Shown here: positions 12,801-22,100 of the stretch, in pieces | Layout: each line of letters starts with the position of its first letter | Numbering within the stretch: position 1 is the stretch's first letter | DNA from: Sipunculus nudus | Lineage: Eukaryota > Annelida > Sipuncula > Golfingiida > Sipunculidae | Assembly: GCA_026874595.1 (NCBI GenBank) | Contig: CM049314.1 | Coordinates: forward strand, 39,479,229-39,543,228 | Reading direction: 5' to 3' | DNA: 64,000 nt | Notes under the pieces: model-generated | What the model was told of the DNA's origin: nothing | Databases searched by the model: none | Seen by the model: the letters and a program-made list of their open reading frames with translations, nothing else | Program-made: the position numbers and the translations under genes

Positions 12801-15800
12801 GCGGCGCCGTGTAGACTCGCGCACAGCGGCATCTCTCCACGGTGCTCTCAACTGGGCCGCGTCTTTCATCCCGTTCGGCCGACTGTACCTCCGTCCGATT
12901 CAGTCTGTCTTGCACCGTCACGGCCTTCTCCAGTTAACCTCGGTTCGTCCTCTGATCCTCCCGTTTCGGAGCGCCTGGCGGTCCCTTCGTCCCTGGATGG
13001 ACCTTTCCTTTCTCCTGCGCGGCGTTCCTTTTTCCCGGGATGTCGCTGCACCATCTATACCGATGCGTCTCTCCTCGGTTGGGGGGCCCATCTCGCCGAT
13101 CTTCGCGCTTCCGGGATATGGTCCCCGTCCATGTCAATTTCCTCGCCCTGCGTGCCGTCCGTCGCCCGATCTCCCACTGGTCTCCCCGCTTGATCGGACG
13201 TCCCATTCTCGTCCAGCCCGACAATCCCACGGTTGTGGCATATATCAACAAGCAGGGCGGTACTCGGTCTCCCTCGCTCATGCAGGCGACTTACCTTTTG
13301 TTCGATCTATGCCTCTCTCTCCGGGCATCAGTTCGTGCATCCCATCTTCTGTCCCCCCCGTTCTCGTACCTTCCGAGACGCGTCTACGTCCCCTCGCGAC
13401 CGTCTCCCCGACACGCCGCCGTCCGGGTGGTCTCACCGGTTTCTCTTGCGTTTCCGGCGCCTCCTCTCCTCCGCCGTGTCCTTCTCCACTTGTCCCGCGC
13501 GGACCAGACTACCCTGCTTCTCATCCTTCCGTTTCAACCTGCGGCTCCATGGTTTCCTCTGTGGCGCTCGCTTCTCTCTCGCCCCCCGCTTATACTACCG
13601 CTCCGCATCGCGCTCCCGTCGTTCCCTCGAACGCGTCGCCCGTTTCGGTCGTGCCCTCTATGCGCATGCGTGCTCTCATCGGTCACCTCAAGGATCAGGG
13701 CATTTCAAGTCCGGCTGCTCTCCTTGCCTCGGCTCCCCGTCGCCGTTCTTCGGCCCGCATCTATGACTCCAGGTGGCGTCTCTTTACTGAGTGGGTGTCT
13801 TCCCGCGGAATCTCCCCTTTAGATCCGTCGCTTGCGGCTGTTTTGGATTTTTTCGTGTTCTTACTGCAGGATAATCATTTATCCTATCCCTCTCTGCGTG
13901 GCTATCGCGCTGCCCTGCTGTCGGTGCTCCGTCCGCTGGGTCACGATCGTGTCCTTCATCACCCGTTGGTGTCGGACTTTCTCAAGGGGGTTCAGGCCCG
14001 TGCGTCTCGTCCTCAGTATGTTGCGCCTTCCTGGCGCCTGGACGTCGTCTTACGTCACCTCCGTGAACCCCCTTATGCGCCGTTGCGTTCGGCCCATCTT
14101 CTACCTTTGTCTCGGACAACGATTTTCCTCCTAGCTCTTGCCTCGGCAGGTCGCCGTTCTGAGCTTCATGCCCTCGTGGCTGATTCGAAATTCCCACAAA
14201 TTGCGGCCGCTGCTTCGTCGGCCACCCTACATTTTCCTCCGGACTTTTATAGGAAATATCACAATTTCGATGACCCTCCATCTGCCTTGCACGTTCCGGC
14301 ACTCCCTACCGGTCCGTACCGTTCTGGCGATACCCCTTGCCCGGTTCGTGCGTTGCGTTATCTACACGCTCCTCCTTCTTTACGGGGGGGGGGGGGGGGG
14401 GGGGGGCGCATGAAGTTGTTTATTTCTACAAAAGTCACATCTTACAATTAGGTGATTAGCCCTTTCACCATTAGTGCGTGACTCAACGCTACTATCGTCG
14501 CCGCATATGAATCAGCTTATCATTCCACATTAGACCAACTTCACTTCAAGGCCCATGACATTCGAGCTATTTCGACTTCCTTGGCCCATTTCTCCGGGAT
14601 CTCACCTAATCAGTTGGTCAAGATGGGATACTGGATATCCCCATCTCCGTTCACACGCTTCTATCTGACAGTTGTTCCGCTCCAGGCTTCGGGCCTCTCC
14701 TCCATGGGCCCTGTGTTCGCGTCGGGTGAGGTCCTACAATTTTCCAGGCCATCTTATTCCTCTACGTCGGTTCCGCCACCGACGTCGTCTGCTGCTCCAT
14801 CACAGCACTGTGATTCCTCTTTCCAGCGTTACAGGTAGGTGCTCCCTCCCCAAGGCATGTCTGTTTTTTTCTCATTAATACAGAAACAGCTCACAATTAT
14901 GTTTACGTAATAAAACCCCCCCATTCCCTCCCTGTGAATGGTGGTTTTGTTAGTAAACTGTTGTGAGCTTTTCTGTATTACAAACATCGCTCCCTCCCAG
15001 TCCTCTTCCTTACGCCTTCGAAAATGTGATTATGGGTAACGGAAGTGTGACCTAGATACACGGGAACGAGGCGGGATGAACGATAATAGGCCCAATAAGG
15101 GAAAATTTTCGGTTGGCTTACTCTGGGGTATAAACTTTAACAGAGAAAATTCTCATTAATACAGAAAAGCTCACAACAGTTTACTAACAAAACCACCATT
15201 CACAGGGAGGGAATGGGGGGGTTTACTGTGAGATGCCGCACTGTCTCATTTACAGTTTAACTTTCTTTCTTAAGACATGTTTTTTTAATTATAATTTTTA
15301 GAAAAAGATCCTCCAGGTGAACAAGGAGCTGGAGGACCAGAAAGAGAAGATAGATCGCGTGGGGAAGCAGAACTCCCGTTATGCCAGAGAGCTGCGCAAC
15401 AAACGAACAACCAAGGAGGAAACCCCAGAAGAACGTGACTTTGAGGTACGAGAGTTTCGCGAACTAAACAAGTCTGCAATCCGCCATGTTGGTGAGGTTG
15501 TACAACAATTCCCCGATACGGCAGCAGCCGTACAGCTGTACTTCAGTCAGGCCAACCTGCCACTGCCAGCCTCGTCTGTCATCTCCCCGGCCAGCAGCCG
15601 CTACAGTTCTCGTCAGAGCAGTGCCAGGAGCAGCCTGTCATCTGTGCGGAGTGCAAGCTCCCGACACTCAGATGTATCAGCCAGTAAAAAGCCATCCTCT
15701 GTCACCATTGGAGCTGACTTTGGAGTGACAGGTAAATGAATCGTAATTTTGTTTTCAAAACATTCTGTTGATTTTAGGTGATCTGATGTAACGACAGGCA

Positions 15801-16432
15801 GGGCTGCGTTTTGTTCAATGTCATTAGTTGACAGGATATTTGGGTGACAGGTGAATCATTTAAACATAATTTCTGGAGACTTAATCTGAATACAAGCTAT
15901 CAGAGTTAACAAGTAAAACTGTATCATGGGATAGAGATGGTGTGAGTTGGTACTTGAATGGATCTTGGGAAGACAGAGATGAATAATCTTTCGCCTTTTA
16001 TTTACTTAGAAAATAAGGATCTTAATACATGAAATTAAAGATAATCTTTTTTAGATCAGCTGTTAAACAAAATTGTGCTAAAATGTTGTTTAAAAGAGCC
16101 AAGTATAATTTATTAAGGCAATCCGACAATTTTTAAGAAATAAAAAAAAGTGTTATTTAAATTGCTAGCTTAAAAATATATTATAGTGGGGTTATTATAT
16201 GTATTGAAGTTACAAAAGTTTTGTATTAGATAACAGTGGTACTTACAAAGATCTGTAGATCTAATCAGCTGAGTTGGTTGTAAGACATTTGTCTAAAATT
16301 GATTCTTCATTAAGACAAAATATAATTTCACTTTAAAATTTTATTTCAATATTTTGTGTAATAATTTCAGGTTCTGGTGGAAGCTCTCGCAGTTCTAGCT
16401 CAGTCGGAAGTGTCAGAAGTGGCAGACGATAG
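607..16432 (+). CDS. CCDC39: CCDC39, axonemal 96-nm ruler coiled-coil protein (3' part, 11 exons)
   Basis: Coding segments: 607-844, 1516-1605, 2791-2955, 4134-4271, 5180-5436, 6806-6881, 7379-7538, 8572-8678, 8988-9059, 15302-15731, 16371-16432. All junctions are GT-AG and keep frame, giving about 597 codons to the TAG at 16430. The product is a nearly continuous charged coiled coil ending in a Ser/Arg-rich tail, as in the CCDC39 family. Hallmark strings include [11 protein letters not shown]-like [31 protein letters not shown] and [11 protein letters not shown]. By established knowledge, CCDC39 pairs with CCDC40 (FAP59/FAP172 in algae) along the axonemal doublet, sets the 96-nm repeat, and is needed for inner dynein arms and the nexin-dynein regulatory complex. 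Comparison with the roughly 940-aa human protein, from memory, puts the first exon here a little over a third of the way in; the 5' end is outside the window. The 6.2-kb intron before the penultimate exon holds a DIRS element, but no coding exon appears to be missing. Confidence 0.93.
845..1515 (+). other. CCDC39 intron, nothing recognised
   Basis: Open stretches on either strand around 1021-1368 lack splice sites or homology. I see no feature here. Confidence 0.6.
1516..1605 (+). CDS. CCDC39: CCDC39 exon, 30 codons
   Basis: Acceptor tacag before 1516, donor gtttg after 1605, phase 0 on both sides. Contains [16 protein letters not shown], which matches the family segment KLDFETLKQQEI. Confidence 0.92.
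1606..2790 (+). other. CCDC39 intron with a G13/C23 tract pair
   Basis: AT-rich intron. It holds a short (TA)n run near 2016-2030 and a G-run at 2240-2252 separated by seven bases from a C-run at 2260-2282, which could fold back on each other. No coding signal. Confidence 0.6.
2240..2282. repeat. Paired G13 and C23 homopolymers
   Basis: G at 2240-2252 and C at 2260-2282 with a seven-base spacer, so the strand can fold on itself. One of at least nine such tracts in the window. Confidence 0.9.
2791..2955 (+). CDS. CCDC39: CCDC39 exon, 55 codons
   Basis: Acceptor ttctttctag before 2791, donor gttag after 2955, phase 0-0. Contains [17 protein letters not shown], a conserved CCDC39 motif. Confidence 0.93.
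2956..4133 (+). other. CCDC39 intron with an old dispersed repeat
   Basis: About 3645-3945 (from CGCCATCTAGTGG through a C17 tract at 3764-3780 to an ACAGACAGACTGACAAAC-type segment) looks like a dispersed repeat, not unique intron. The rest has no recognisable feature. Confidence 0.4.
4134..4271 (+). CDS. CCDC39: CCDC39 exon, 46 codons
   Basis: Acceptor attgtag before 4134, donor gtatgg after 4271, phase 0-0. Reads [19 protein letters not shown] and then a SKIEELNL segment typical of the family. Confidence 0.9.
4272..5179 (+). other. CCDC39 intron, nothing recognised
   Basis: AT-rich, no open frame of note, no repeat structure seen. Confidence 0.6.
5180..5436 (+). CDS. CCDC39: CCDC39 exon with the [11 protein letters not shown] core
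   Basis: Acceptor tttacag before 5180. The donor is placed at gttggt after 5436, not at the later gtatat, because only this choice rejoins the next exon as the family string RYEIL. 257 nt, leaving 2 bases of a split Arg codon. Contains [11 protein letters not shown] and [11 protein letters not shown], the best-conserved part of the gene in this window. Confidence 0.93.
5470..6147 (+). mobile_element. Solo LTR (678 bp) in a CCDC39 intron
   Basis: Begins TGTAACGGG and ends CCCGTTACA, a terminal palindrome usual for LTRs of the Gypsy type (TG...CA ends). It is flanked by the direct 4-bp repeat TTTA (5466-5469 and 6148-6151). In + orientation there is a TATA-like box near 5797 and AATAAA at 6045-6050, about 100 bases before the end, as expected for an LTR. 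A 60-bp segment (about 5572-5632) is repeated with few changes at 5884-5944. No internal gag/pol is present, so a solo LTR from recombination is likeliest. A long non-autonomous TIR element is the alternative. Confidence 0.65.
6806..6881 (+). CDS. CCDC39: CCDC39 exon, [16 protein letters not shown]
   Basis: Acceptor ttgtag before 6806, donor gtaagt after 6881. It starts with the last base of a split Arg codon and ends in phase 0. The [17 protein letters not shown] string is almost identical to vertebrate CCDC39. Confidence 0.94.
6882..7378 (+). other. CCDC39 intron, nothing recognised
   Basis: AT-rich spacer with no feature seen. Confidence 0.6.
7379..7538 (+). CDS. CCDC39: CCDC39 exon, 53 codons plus 1 base
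   Basis: Acceptor ataccag before 7379, donor gtaagg after 7538, exit phase 1. Contains [19 protein letters not shown] and KSFNKVTDT, matching the family. Confidence 0.93.
8150..8290 (+). repeat. Dispersed repeat, related copy at 48040-48210
   Basis: Shares GGGGTTTTATAGCA, GATATGGCCATC-TTGGAGTG, a TGACATCACTC-like segment and CTGAAAG-TGTC with the later copy, in the same order. It lies in the CCDC39 intron 7539-8571, followed by a G20 tract (8319-8338). Family unknown. Confidence 0.6.
8572..8678 (+). CDS. CCDC39: CCDC39 exon, 35 codons plus 2 bases
   Basis: Acceptor catcacag before 8572, donor gtgata after 8678, entry phase 1, exit phase 0. Contains [16 protein letters not shown]. Confidence 0.92.
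8988..9059 (+). CDS. CCDC39: CCDC39 exon, 24 codons
   Basis: Acceptor tttaaag before 8988, donor gtaacc after 9059, phase 0-0. Reads [16 protein letters not shown] and ends EEKQ, which aligns with the human segment SMENTLDVIEH. Confidence 0.9.
9703..9860 (+). repeat. DIRS left inverted terminal repeat
   Basis: Matches the reverse complement of 15020-15176 along its whole length with only a few differences (for example ACGCCAGAG versus ACCCCAGAG, CATTCG versus CAACCG, CGCCCATC versus CGTTCATC). Confidence 0.92.
10889..11056 (+). repeat. 84-bp tandem duplication in the DIRS gag region
   Basis: Two head-to-tail copies (10889-10972 and 10973-11056), four or so differences, 28 codons each so frame is kept. 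Each copy encodes [19 protein letters not shown] in one frame. Confidence 0.9.
11719..11790. repeat. 28-bp perfect GC-rich hairpin inside the DIRS element
   Basis: Arms 11719-11746 and 11763-11790 are perfectly complementary, around a 16-base loop (11747-11762). The core of the stem is GGCTTCTCCGGCGGAG. It lies at the gag/RT boundary. It could be a structured RNA signal or a template-switch scar; the sequence alone does not decide. Confidence 0.9.
12055..13380 (+). pseudogene. DIRS reverse transcriptase / RNase H, inactivated
   Basis: Recognisable blocks in order: [10 protein letters not shown] (about 12268), RWRPIIDL then a TAG (12327-12329) then RLNSFIRPP in a shifted frame, the motif-A block DLMDA followed by TAA (12445-12447) and FNVSIP, then the region of the YLDD box reading SLGH (12565-12576), so both catalytic aspartates are gone. 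Next come [14 protein letters not shown], the RNase H block [13 protein letters not shown] (about 13060) in another frame, and [20 protein letters not shown] (about 13220) in a third frame. The spacing between motif A and the catalytic box is also shorter than usual. At least two stops and three frame changes make this copy non-functional. The long open frame beginning at 12556 starts in mid-domain, so its apparent start is not real. Confidence 0.88.
13650..14838 (+). pseudogene. DIRS tyrosine recombinase, interrupted by two stops and a G23 tract
   Basis: N-terminal core-binding part ([20 protein letters not shown], then [19 protein letters not shown]) is open. The first catalytic arginine block is [13 protein letters not shown] (about 14140-14180). 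A G23 tract (14384-14406) follows [10 protein letters not shown]. After [10 protein letters not shown] come in-frame TAG (14449-14451) and TGA (14479-14481). The same frame then gives the HxxR box HDIR (14554-14565) and the nucleophile tyrosine in FTRFYL (Tyr codon 14662-14664). So R, H-x-x-R and Y are all present, but the enzyme cannot be read through. Confidence 0.9.
14871..14980 (-). repeat. DIRS internal complementary region
   Basis: 14871-14916 is the exact reverse complement of the left end 9683-9728. 14917-14980 is the exact reverse complement of the right end 15157-15220. It therefore records the head-to-tail junction of the element's termini, the proposed template for rebuilding ends in DIRS replication. 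The two outer ends differ from each other, yet each matches its own half without mismatch. Confidence 0.92.
15020..15176 (-). repeat. DIRS right inverted terminal repeat
   Basis: Inverted partner of 9703-9860. The outermost bases beyond it (to 15220) are unique to the right end and are copied in the internal complementary region. Confidence 0.92.
15302..15731 (+). CDS. CCDC39: CCDC39 penultimate exon, end of coiled coil and start of Ser-rich tail
   Basis: Acceptor attttta/g before 15302, donor gtaaat after 15731, exit phase 1. It carries the last coiled-coil block ([17 protein letters not shown]), then [13 protein letters not shown] (human YFQQSGLELPTAS), then a low-complexity Ser/Arg tail. 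It lies directly downstream of the DIRS insertion and is intact. Confidence 0.92.
16371..16432 (+). CDS. CCDC39: CCDC39 terminal exon
   Basis: Acceptor ataatttcag before 16371. It completes a Gly codon and reads about 19 Ser/Gly/Arg-rich residues ending GSVRSGRR before TAG at 16430-16432. The Ser-rich C-terminus fits the family. Confidence 0.85.
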
Positions 16433-18721
16433 ACCCATTTTTTACAAGAAATACACAGAGCGGACCAACACATTCTATTTATGGAATCACATTTAAACCT
16501 TTCATTCCGTATCATTTTATGTTCACACATTTGTAAATACAAGTAGATCTATCTATGGATGCACACATGTGAAACAAACACACATACACATACAATATCT
16601 ACCATGGTTTCTCCTTTAAATACCAATATTGGTTACCAGTTTTCTTTATGTTAAAGAGAAATAGGAGAAAATGTAAAAGATTTATCCCAAACTGACGTAC
16701 TAAGGTCAGATGTTATTTGGAGCTATGCATGTCAGCAGTTGCTCAGTAAAATGAAAGCACTATCTACGAAAGCACTATATATGAATAACATTTGAATGTA
16801 TTTCCTCCTTATGAATAATAAAGCTAGGGTGGGGGAATGGGAATAGTTCTTTTAAGGATCATATTACAGTTTTACAAGTAAAAAGAAAGTATCTGATTGT
16901 GATTGTTATGTTATTCATGAATGGTGTATTGTTGATGCCCTACACTTCCTAAAAAAATAAGATCTCTTGAACTGATAGAATAGCTATTGAGAAAGTCCAG
17001 CTCAGATAACCAGAGTTCTGAAATTCATTTCAAGATTCAGTGAGCCTGTGATGTCAGCTGCATTTATGACCCTTCTAAACTATTCATGATTAAAATAAAT
17101 TAAGGTTACATTGGAATAAGATGCATCTTACCTAATTAGAGCACAAAGCAGAAGTTATGGTCCATATATATGTATTGCTCACAAAAAGTTATGATCCTCA
17201 GTGTATACATTATTATCGTTGTATTTATCTATGGGACTAAATATGAGTAAATGATTGGTCACTTATGTGTATCCTGTGTAGGCAGGAAACACCAATAAAA
17301 TTTGGCAATATATGAGGTATATAATTTATACAAATGGAGAATAATGGTCTGGGAGTTGGGTATACCAGATGTTCTTCTGACCACAGTAGTTGTAGGTTTT
17401 ATACATTATGAGCACCTTCACTTTCAACGAGGTAGAAGTGCATTTAATAGTACCAAGTGCCAAGGTTTGTCAATGATGTACAAACACAATGTCATCTCAT
17501 CATATGTACTTGTTTTTAAAAACATTCCCATTAGGAAATACTGTATACACAGAATATCATCTACATATGTGAGTATTGGAGAAATCTTGTTTGGATTGTT
17601 GTGCATTGTATATAAAGTTATTACACAAGGTGTTTCTGCTCTTGTTATTGTTCTTTTTGCAAGTTGATATATCTTCCATATTTTCACTTACTGGTATGGA
17701 CAAAAAAATCATTATACAATACTTTTTAAAGCAATTTATGAATAAGAAAATGACCCCAAGATATATTTATGCCCTGACTGTGAATGCACTGTTGCCCCTT
17801 CAGATTTTAAAAGTACAATTTTGCATGGGGGGGGGGGGGGGGGACCTGGTCCACGTATATCAGTGCCAAATTGTGCATTGTCAGTCTCATGTAATCATGC
17901 TTCTTAAAACGTTCCAAGTATGGTACAAGCAGTTATGTAGCAGCCAGTTGTTGAAAACAGATGAAATTGTGGCTTGAATGAATACAGACCAGACAGATTG
18001 GTGTCCCCAACCCAGATTATATTTGGTTGTGATGGGGTCTAGTCCACACCATCCCGGTCTAAGTCCATCTTCTTAAGAGTCAAAAGTCACTCGGAATCCA
18101 ATTACAAATCAAGAGTCCAATACAAATATCCTTAAAAGCAGTTTAAAAATGGTAATTTCACATTATCATGTACATTTTTATGCAAGTTCACACATGCTTT
18201 AACTATAATAGATAACTAGAATACTGACAGGTCAGGAAGGGCCCTGCAAAAGGCCATAGACTTCCAGTGTTGGCTGAGTGATGCTTAAAAAAAAAACAAG
18301 AAAAGGCCTGATTACTTGCAGAGACTGAGGGAACTTACACAATACAGTATTTAAACAAAACCAAGATTATAAGGGTTGAATTAGTGATGATTGTGTATGA
18401 AGGTGTAGGTGCTGAGTATCGCCAAGCAACAGAGGCATAAATACATCTGATATATTAAACTAAGCTGGGTCAGCATATAAATCGGTAGGATCATCTTGTG
18501 ACCTTGGTTCTTGTTTTGTTGAAATCAATATGGTTCTCCCCCTATTGTTAGGTTATCCAAGAGTGAAAGAGTTTGGATGATTGGTACCTTAACAATGCCT
18601 CCACAGAGGTGGCCAGTAATTAACTGGTTACTGAAACTTGGCATACAAGGAATACAAGTATCAGCACACCATACCCTGGAGAAAAAAAATATAGAAAAAA
18701 CAAGAATGGTATATACATACA
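16433..18721. other. CCDC39 3' UTR and intergenic spacer between convergent genes
   Basis: No conserved coding signal. It contains a G17 tract (17827-17843). Open stretches near 17302-17977 have no homology I recognise and look fortuitous. Confidence 0.55.
16817..16822 (+). terminator. Candidate polyadenylation signal of CCDC39
   Basis: AATAAA about 385 bases after the CCDC39 stop, with an AT-rich and then G/T-rich stretch downstream. Inferred from the hexamer and its position only. Confidence 0.5.
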
Positions 18722-18727
18722 TTTATT
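18722..18727 (-). terminator. Candidate polyadenylation signal of CLNS1A
   Basis: AATAAA on the - strand (TTTATT on +), about 370 bases beyond the CLNS1A stop. Position-based inference. Confidence 0.4.
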
Positions 18728-19096
18728 CATTTTTACAAAAAAGTCTAAGACTTGCATACAGGTTCATGTTTATATGCAGCTTTTAAAACAAATCTTGCCA
18801 GGTTCCACAAAGATCCAGGTTCTCAACTTCCAACATATCCCCCTGGTAGTTCTTAAGGAATCTACAACCATACAGGACTTCTCAGATTTACTGTACAACT
18901 TCACTTCTGTACCTCACAAATCGCACACACACAAATTTGTTTTAATATACCAAGAAGAGTACTTGACTTAACTTTAGTCCACTGTGTGGTCAATGACCCT
19001 GTGAATCTTCTCCAGCAATTGAACCGGTCATTTCATGGCACAGTCTGTTTCCACCTTAATAATTGTGTTTTTACTTATTTTTATGTTGATATCTGA

Positions 19097-19161
19097 CTAC
19101 TCTGGAGCATCTTCAAACTGTCCTGTTTCCATGTCAACATTTTTTGATCCATCGTCTCCGC
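19097..19161 (-). CDS. CLNS1A: CLNS1A exon 6 and stop
   Basis: Acceptor tcaacag before 19161. Completes a Gly codon, then GDDGSKNVDMETGQFEDAPE and TAG (19099-19097). The acidic GQFEDA tail is conserved in pICln. Confidence 0.92.
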
Positions 19162-22100
19162 CTGTTGACAAAATAAAATGAAAGATGAACTACTGACCAG
19201 CATGAGATGAGATGTATATACACTGGACTTTCACCTCGAAGGATAATTAACTCAAGTTACTCCTCGATTACAAATCTTTCTTTCTGAATGTTACAATTAA
19301 TATACACGGAGTAATGAATAATTATGTAAAACCATCCACTGTAGAAGCAATTGTAAAATATTCTGAAAAGTACTGCTACTTCAATAATACAAATTAATAT
19401 ATCATAATAAATGGTGATGTTTGATTATTTAGTTTCATTATGCGAGTCCTGGCTGATATATAATCACTGGAAGAGAGCCAAACTCGCTCTCAAAGCTAAA
19501 TCGAGACCTGTGATCGGTCGAACCGAGTATAGGGGCTTACAAAGAGCACAAAATGATCTTCATTATTTTGAGAATTATTTCTCTGCTGCAAAAGTCTACA
19601 TTTTTTTTCTGTAATGCCCAGACAATGAAACCTTCCCTGATTTAATATTAAGAGTACACTAACAGCATGTCAAAGCAACCATTATATTGTGAGGCGCCAT
19701 TTTAAGTGACAATGCACATAAAGTCCTGAAGGCGAAACTGCAACCTCAATATTCAATAAATTCTAATCAGTCTTGTATTACTGTCTATTTAATATCTTTC
19801 CCAGTTGATCTGCTCATTAAGAAATGCATATGCCATCCATTACCTGAACTATGGCCAAACCATTCAATTCATCAATAGTTTCTGCAACTGGTATAAATAA
19901 TCATGATATAAATTCAAACTACATCATAACTGTTTCACCTTTCCCTGGCTGTGTGTGAATTATTTTGCCATACCTGCATGTCCATTTTGCAGGGCAGCTC
20001 GTCCTATCTGTGGTTCATCACTGATCTCCATGCCTTCTTGGAATATTGATTCTAGGTGCTGAAGCCGTGCTTGCCCTTCTGCCGTCAAATTCCCAATATC
20101 CCCTTCTCCTGTGAACATCACCCTTTCTTCTTCCTCTTCTTCTGCAAAGGTCAAAGGTCAATCATAATAAATATGATACAAATGAAAAAAGGTGAAATAT
20201 ATACTGGATCAAAGGCCAAAACTGACATGTTTCTCAAGTACTATTTTTTTTTTTAAAGTGCTGGTGAGCCAAAAGTTTCATGGTAATAACACAATTAGGT
20301 TTTATTTTGTAACTGGACAATGAATAGACTAAATTTCTGAATGCTTTGGAAATTACATTATTCTGTCAAACTAGGATCATGCCTACAACTTACAACTTGA
20401 CCTGAGTGGGTGGTGACTGGACTGCAGCACTCAGAAGTGATCCAGAGGGGGGGGGGGGGGGGGGGGGTGTCCAGACCCCCCCTTTTTCAGCCATGGCATC
20501 CTTTTTTAAGGGTTTCAGATCAAATTCTGGACCCCCTTTTCTGGAACTGGGGATTTTTTTTTTGTTTTGTCATTCTTTCTCCCGGGGACGGACCCCTTCT
20601 TTTCCTTTATCCTGGATCTGCCCCTGACACTGTTACAGAGATTAGTCTATGTACAAAGCCTGACTCTAGCGGTGCAGAATTTGTGGTAATGGCCATAGTG
20701 AAATCTTGATAGAACCTAAAGCTTCAGATTTAATGTCTAAATGGAGGTAAGGCCAAAAAATAAAAAATAAAAGGTATGGTTCTCAGGCACCACCCACGTC
20801 AATTTTACCCCCTGCATCAAAAATTTTTGTTTTGATTTTCATCTTTCAAGAAGATAAAATGATACAATTTTGATAAGATTTCCTTTGTTATGTAGTGTAT
20901 TTACCTGTTTAGCAATACAATTTGAATATTTTCATGCTTTTCCCTGATCATATGAAATTTTTATGAAAACATACAAAAAAAATAGGTAAAAAAAAAATAT
21001 ATGGCTCGCCCACTTTGCTTTCTGGAAAAAGTGCCCGAGAAGTATGCCTGTTTTTGGCCTTATGACTTTTAAATTATTTCTTGCCCTAGAGCATATAAAT
21101 CCTGATATATAGAATGCTTAATAATTATGTATTTTGATTGCCTTCATCCCGATTTAGTAGAAGACAAACACTCAATAGACCTATAATATATTAAAAGAAA
21201 TCTGTGTATGGGGAAAGGTGGCCTGAACATGAACTCACCTTCTGAGAAGGAATCCTCTGGATCTGGATGTAAAGTTTGACATTCAGACATCGCCTGAAAC
21301 ATGGAGTCCACTGAAACAAAGATAAATGAAAGTCAGAAAGATAATCCAGAGCTAGATACATGATGTATGATGTCCCCTGGCGGTTACTCAAAGGGAGGGC
21401 CTTCTATCAAAATGAAAGTGACCTTCAGAGAAAAAAATTAGAGAATTTGACAATCATTTTGTCATCATTGATGTTATTTCATGATCAGGTCCTTTGGTGT
21501 AGTCCCCGTGCTTGTTAAAATTCAAACTAACCTCAGCATAAACTTTACTCTCAATCTTTCCCTTACTCATTACAAACTGTGTCAGTAAATATTTCAATTT
21601 TGTTTTGTGTCTCTGAAAAGGCATAATATCTGAGAATAGAGTGAAAGGGTTAGTTTGAAAATGATCACAAATTAGCATTTTCCAGTACTATTTCTTCTCT
21701 TCATAATTCTAGGTTTTTGTTAAAGAAAAAAAGTCTTCCTAGTTGGGATCTAATACAAAGAACCTAAATTTTAACTTTTAAACATATTTTTTTTTGTTAT
21801 TTCAACATTAGATAATGAATAAATGAAGTTTATCCCAGTAGAGTATCACACTACTGTTTTAAATATTACAATATGTAGCTTATATCCCATGTGGATATGT
21901 GTATGAACTTCTGAAACAGCAGGTCTGTCAAGAAAAACCAGAGAGGTACATGAAGCATGATGAAAGGCCTTCCACAACCTCTCAAAGCTGCCAAATTGGT
22001 GATTATTAAATACTTTGTTGAAGAAAGTCTCATATATTTTATCAGGCCTTTAACCAGCCTTTGAGGCTTGGGGGTAGAGCACAGGACTCAAAGATGGGAG

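Larger units (their letters stand above)
9683..15220 (+). mobile_element. DIRS-type tyrosine-recombinase retrotransposon, structurally complete, coding-dead
   Basis: Inside the CCDC39 intron 9060-15301. It has inverted terminal repeats (9703-9860 and 15020-15176), a gag-like region, reverse transcriptase/RNase H and tyrosine recombinase, and an internal complementary region at 14871-14980. That region is the exact reverse complement of the two outer ends joined together, the diagnostic DIRS layout. There is no target duplication. GTTT occurs at both edges (9683-9686 and 15221-15224), so the empty site would read ACCATAT-GTTT-ACTGTG, in line with integration of a circle by recombination at a short shared core. 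GC content is much higher than the host intron. The coding regions hold stops, frameshifts and lost catalytic residues (see sub-features). I see no methyltransferase domain, and the element is about 5.5 kb. Confidence 0.92.

Noticed and set aside
12556-14451. A 631-codon open frame as a single intact gene
   Set aside because: It begins in the middle of the RT domain, crosses RNase H in the wrong frame and stops before the recombinase HxxR box. It is a composite of a dead DIRS copy.
17302-17977. A small gene between CCDC39 and CLNS1A
   Set aside because: Overlapping open frames run through a G17 tract, with no homology, no splice sites and AT-rich random-looking translation.
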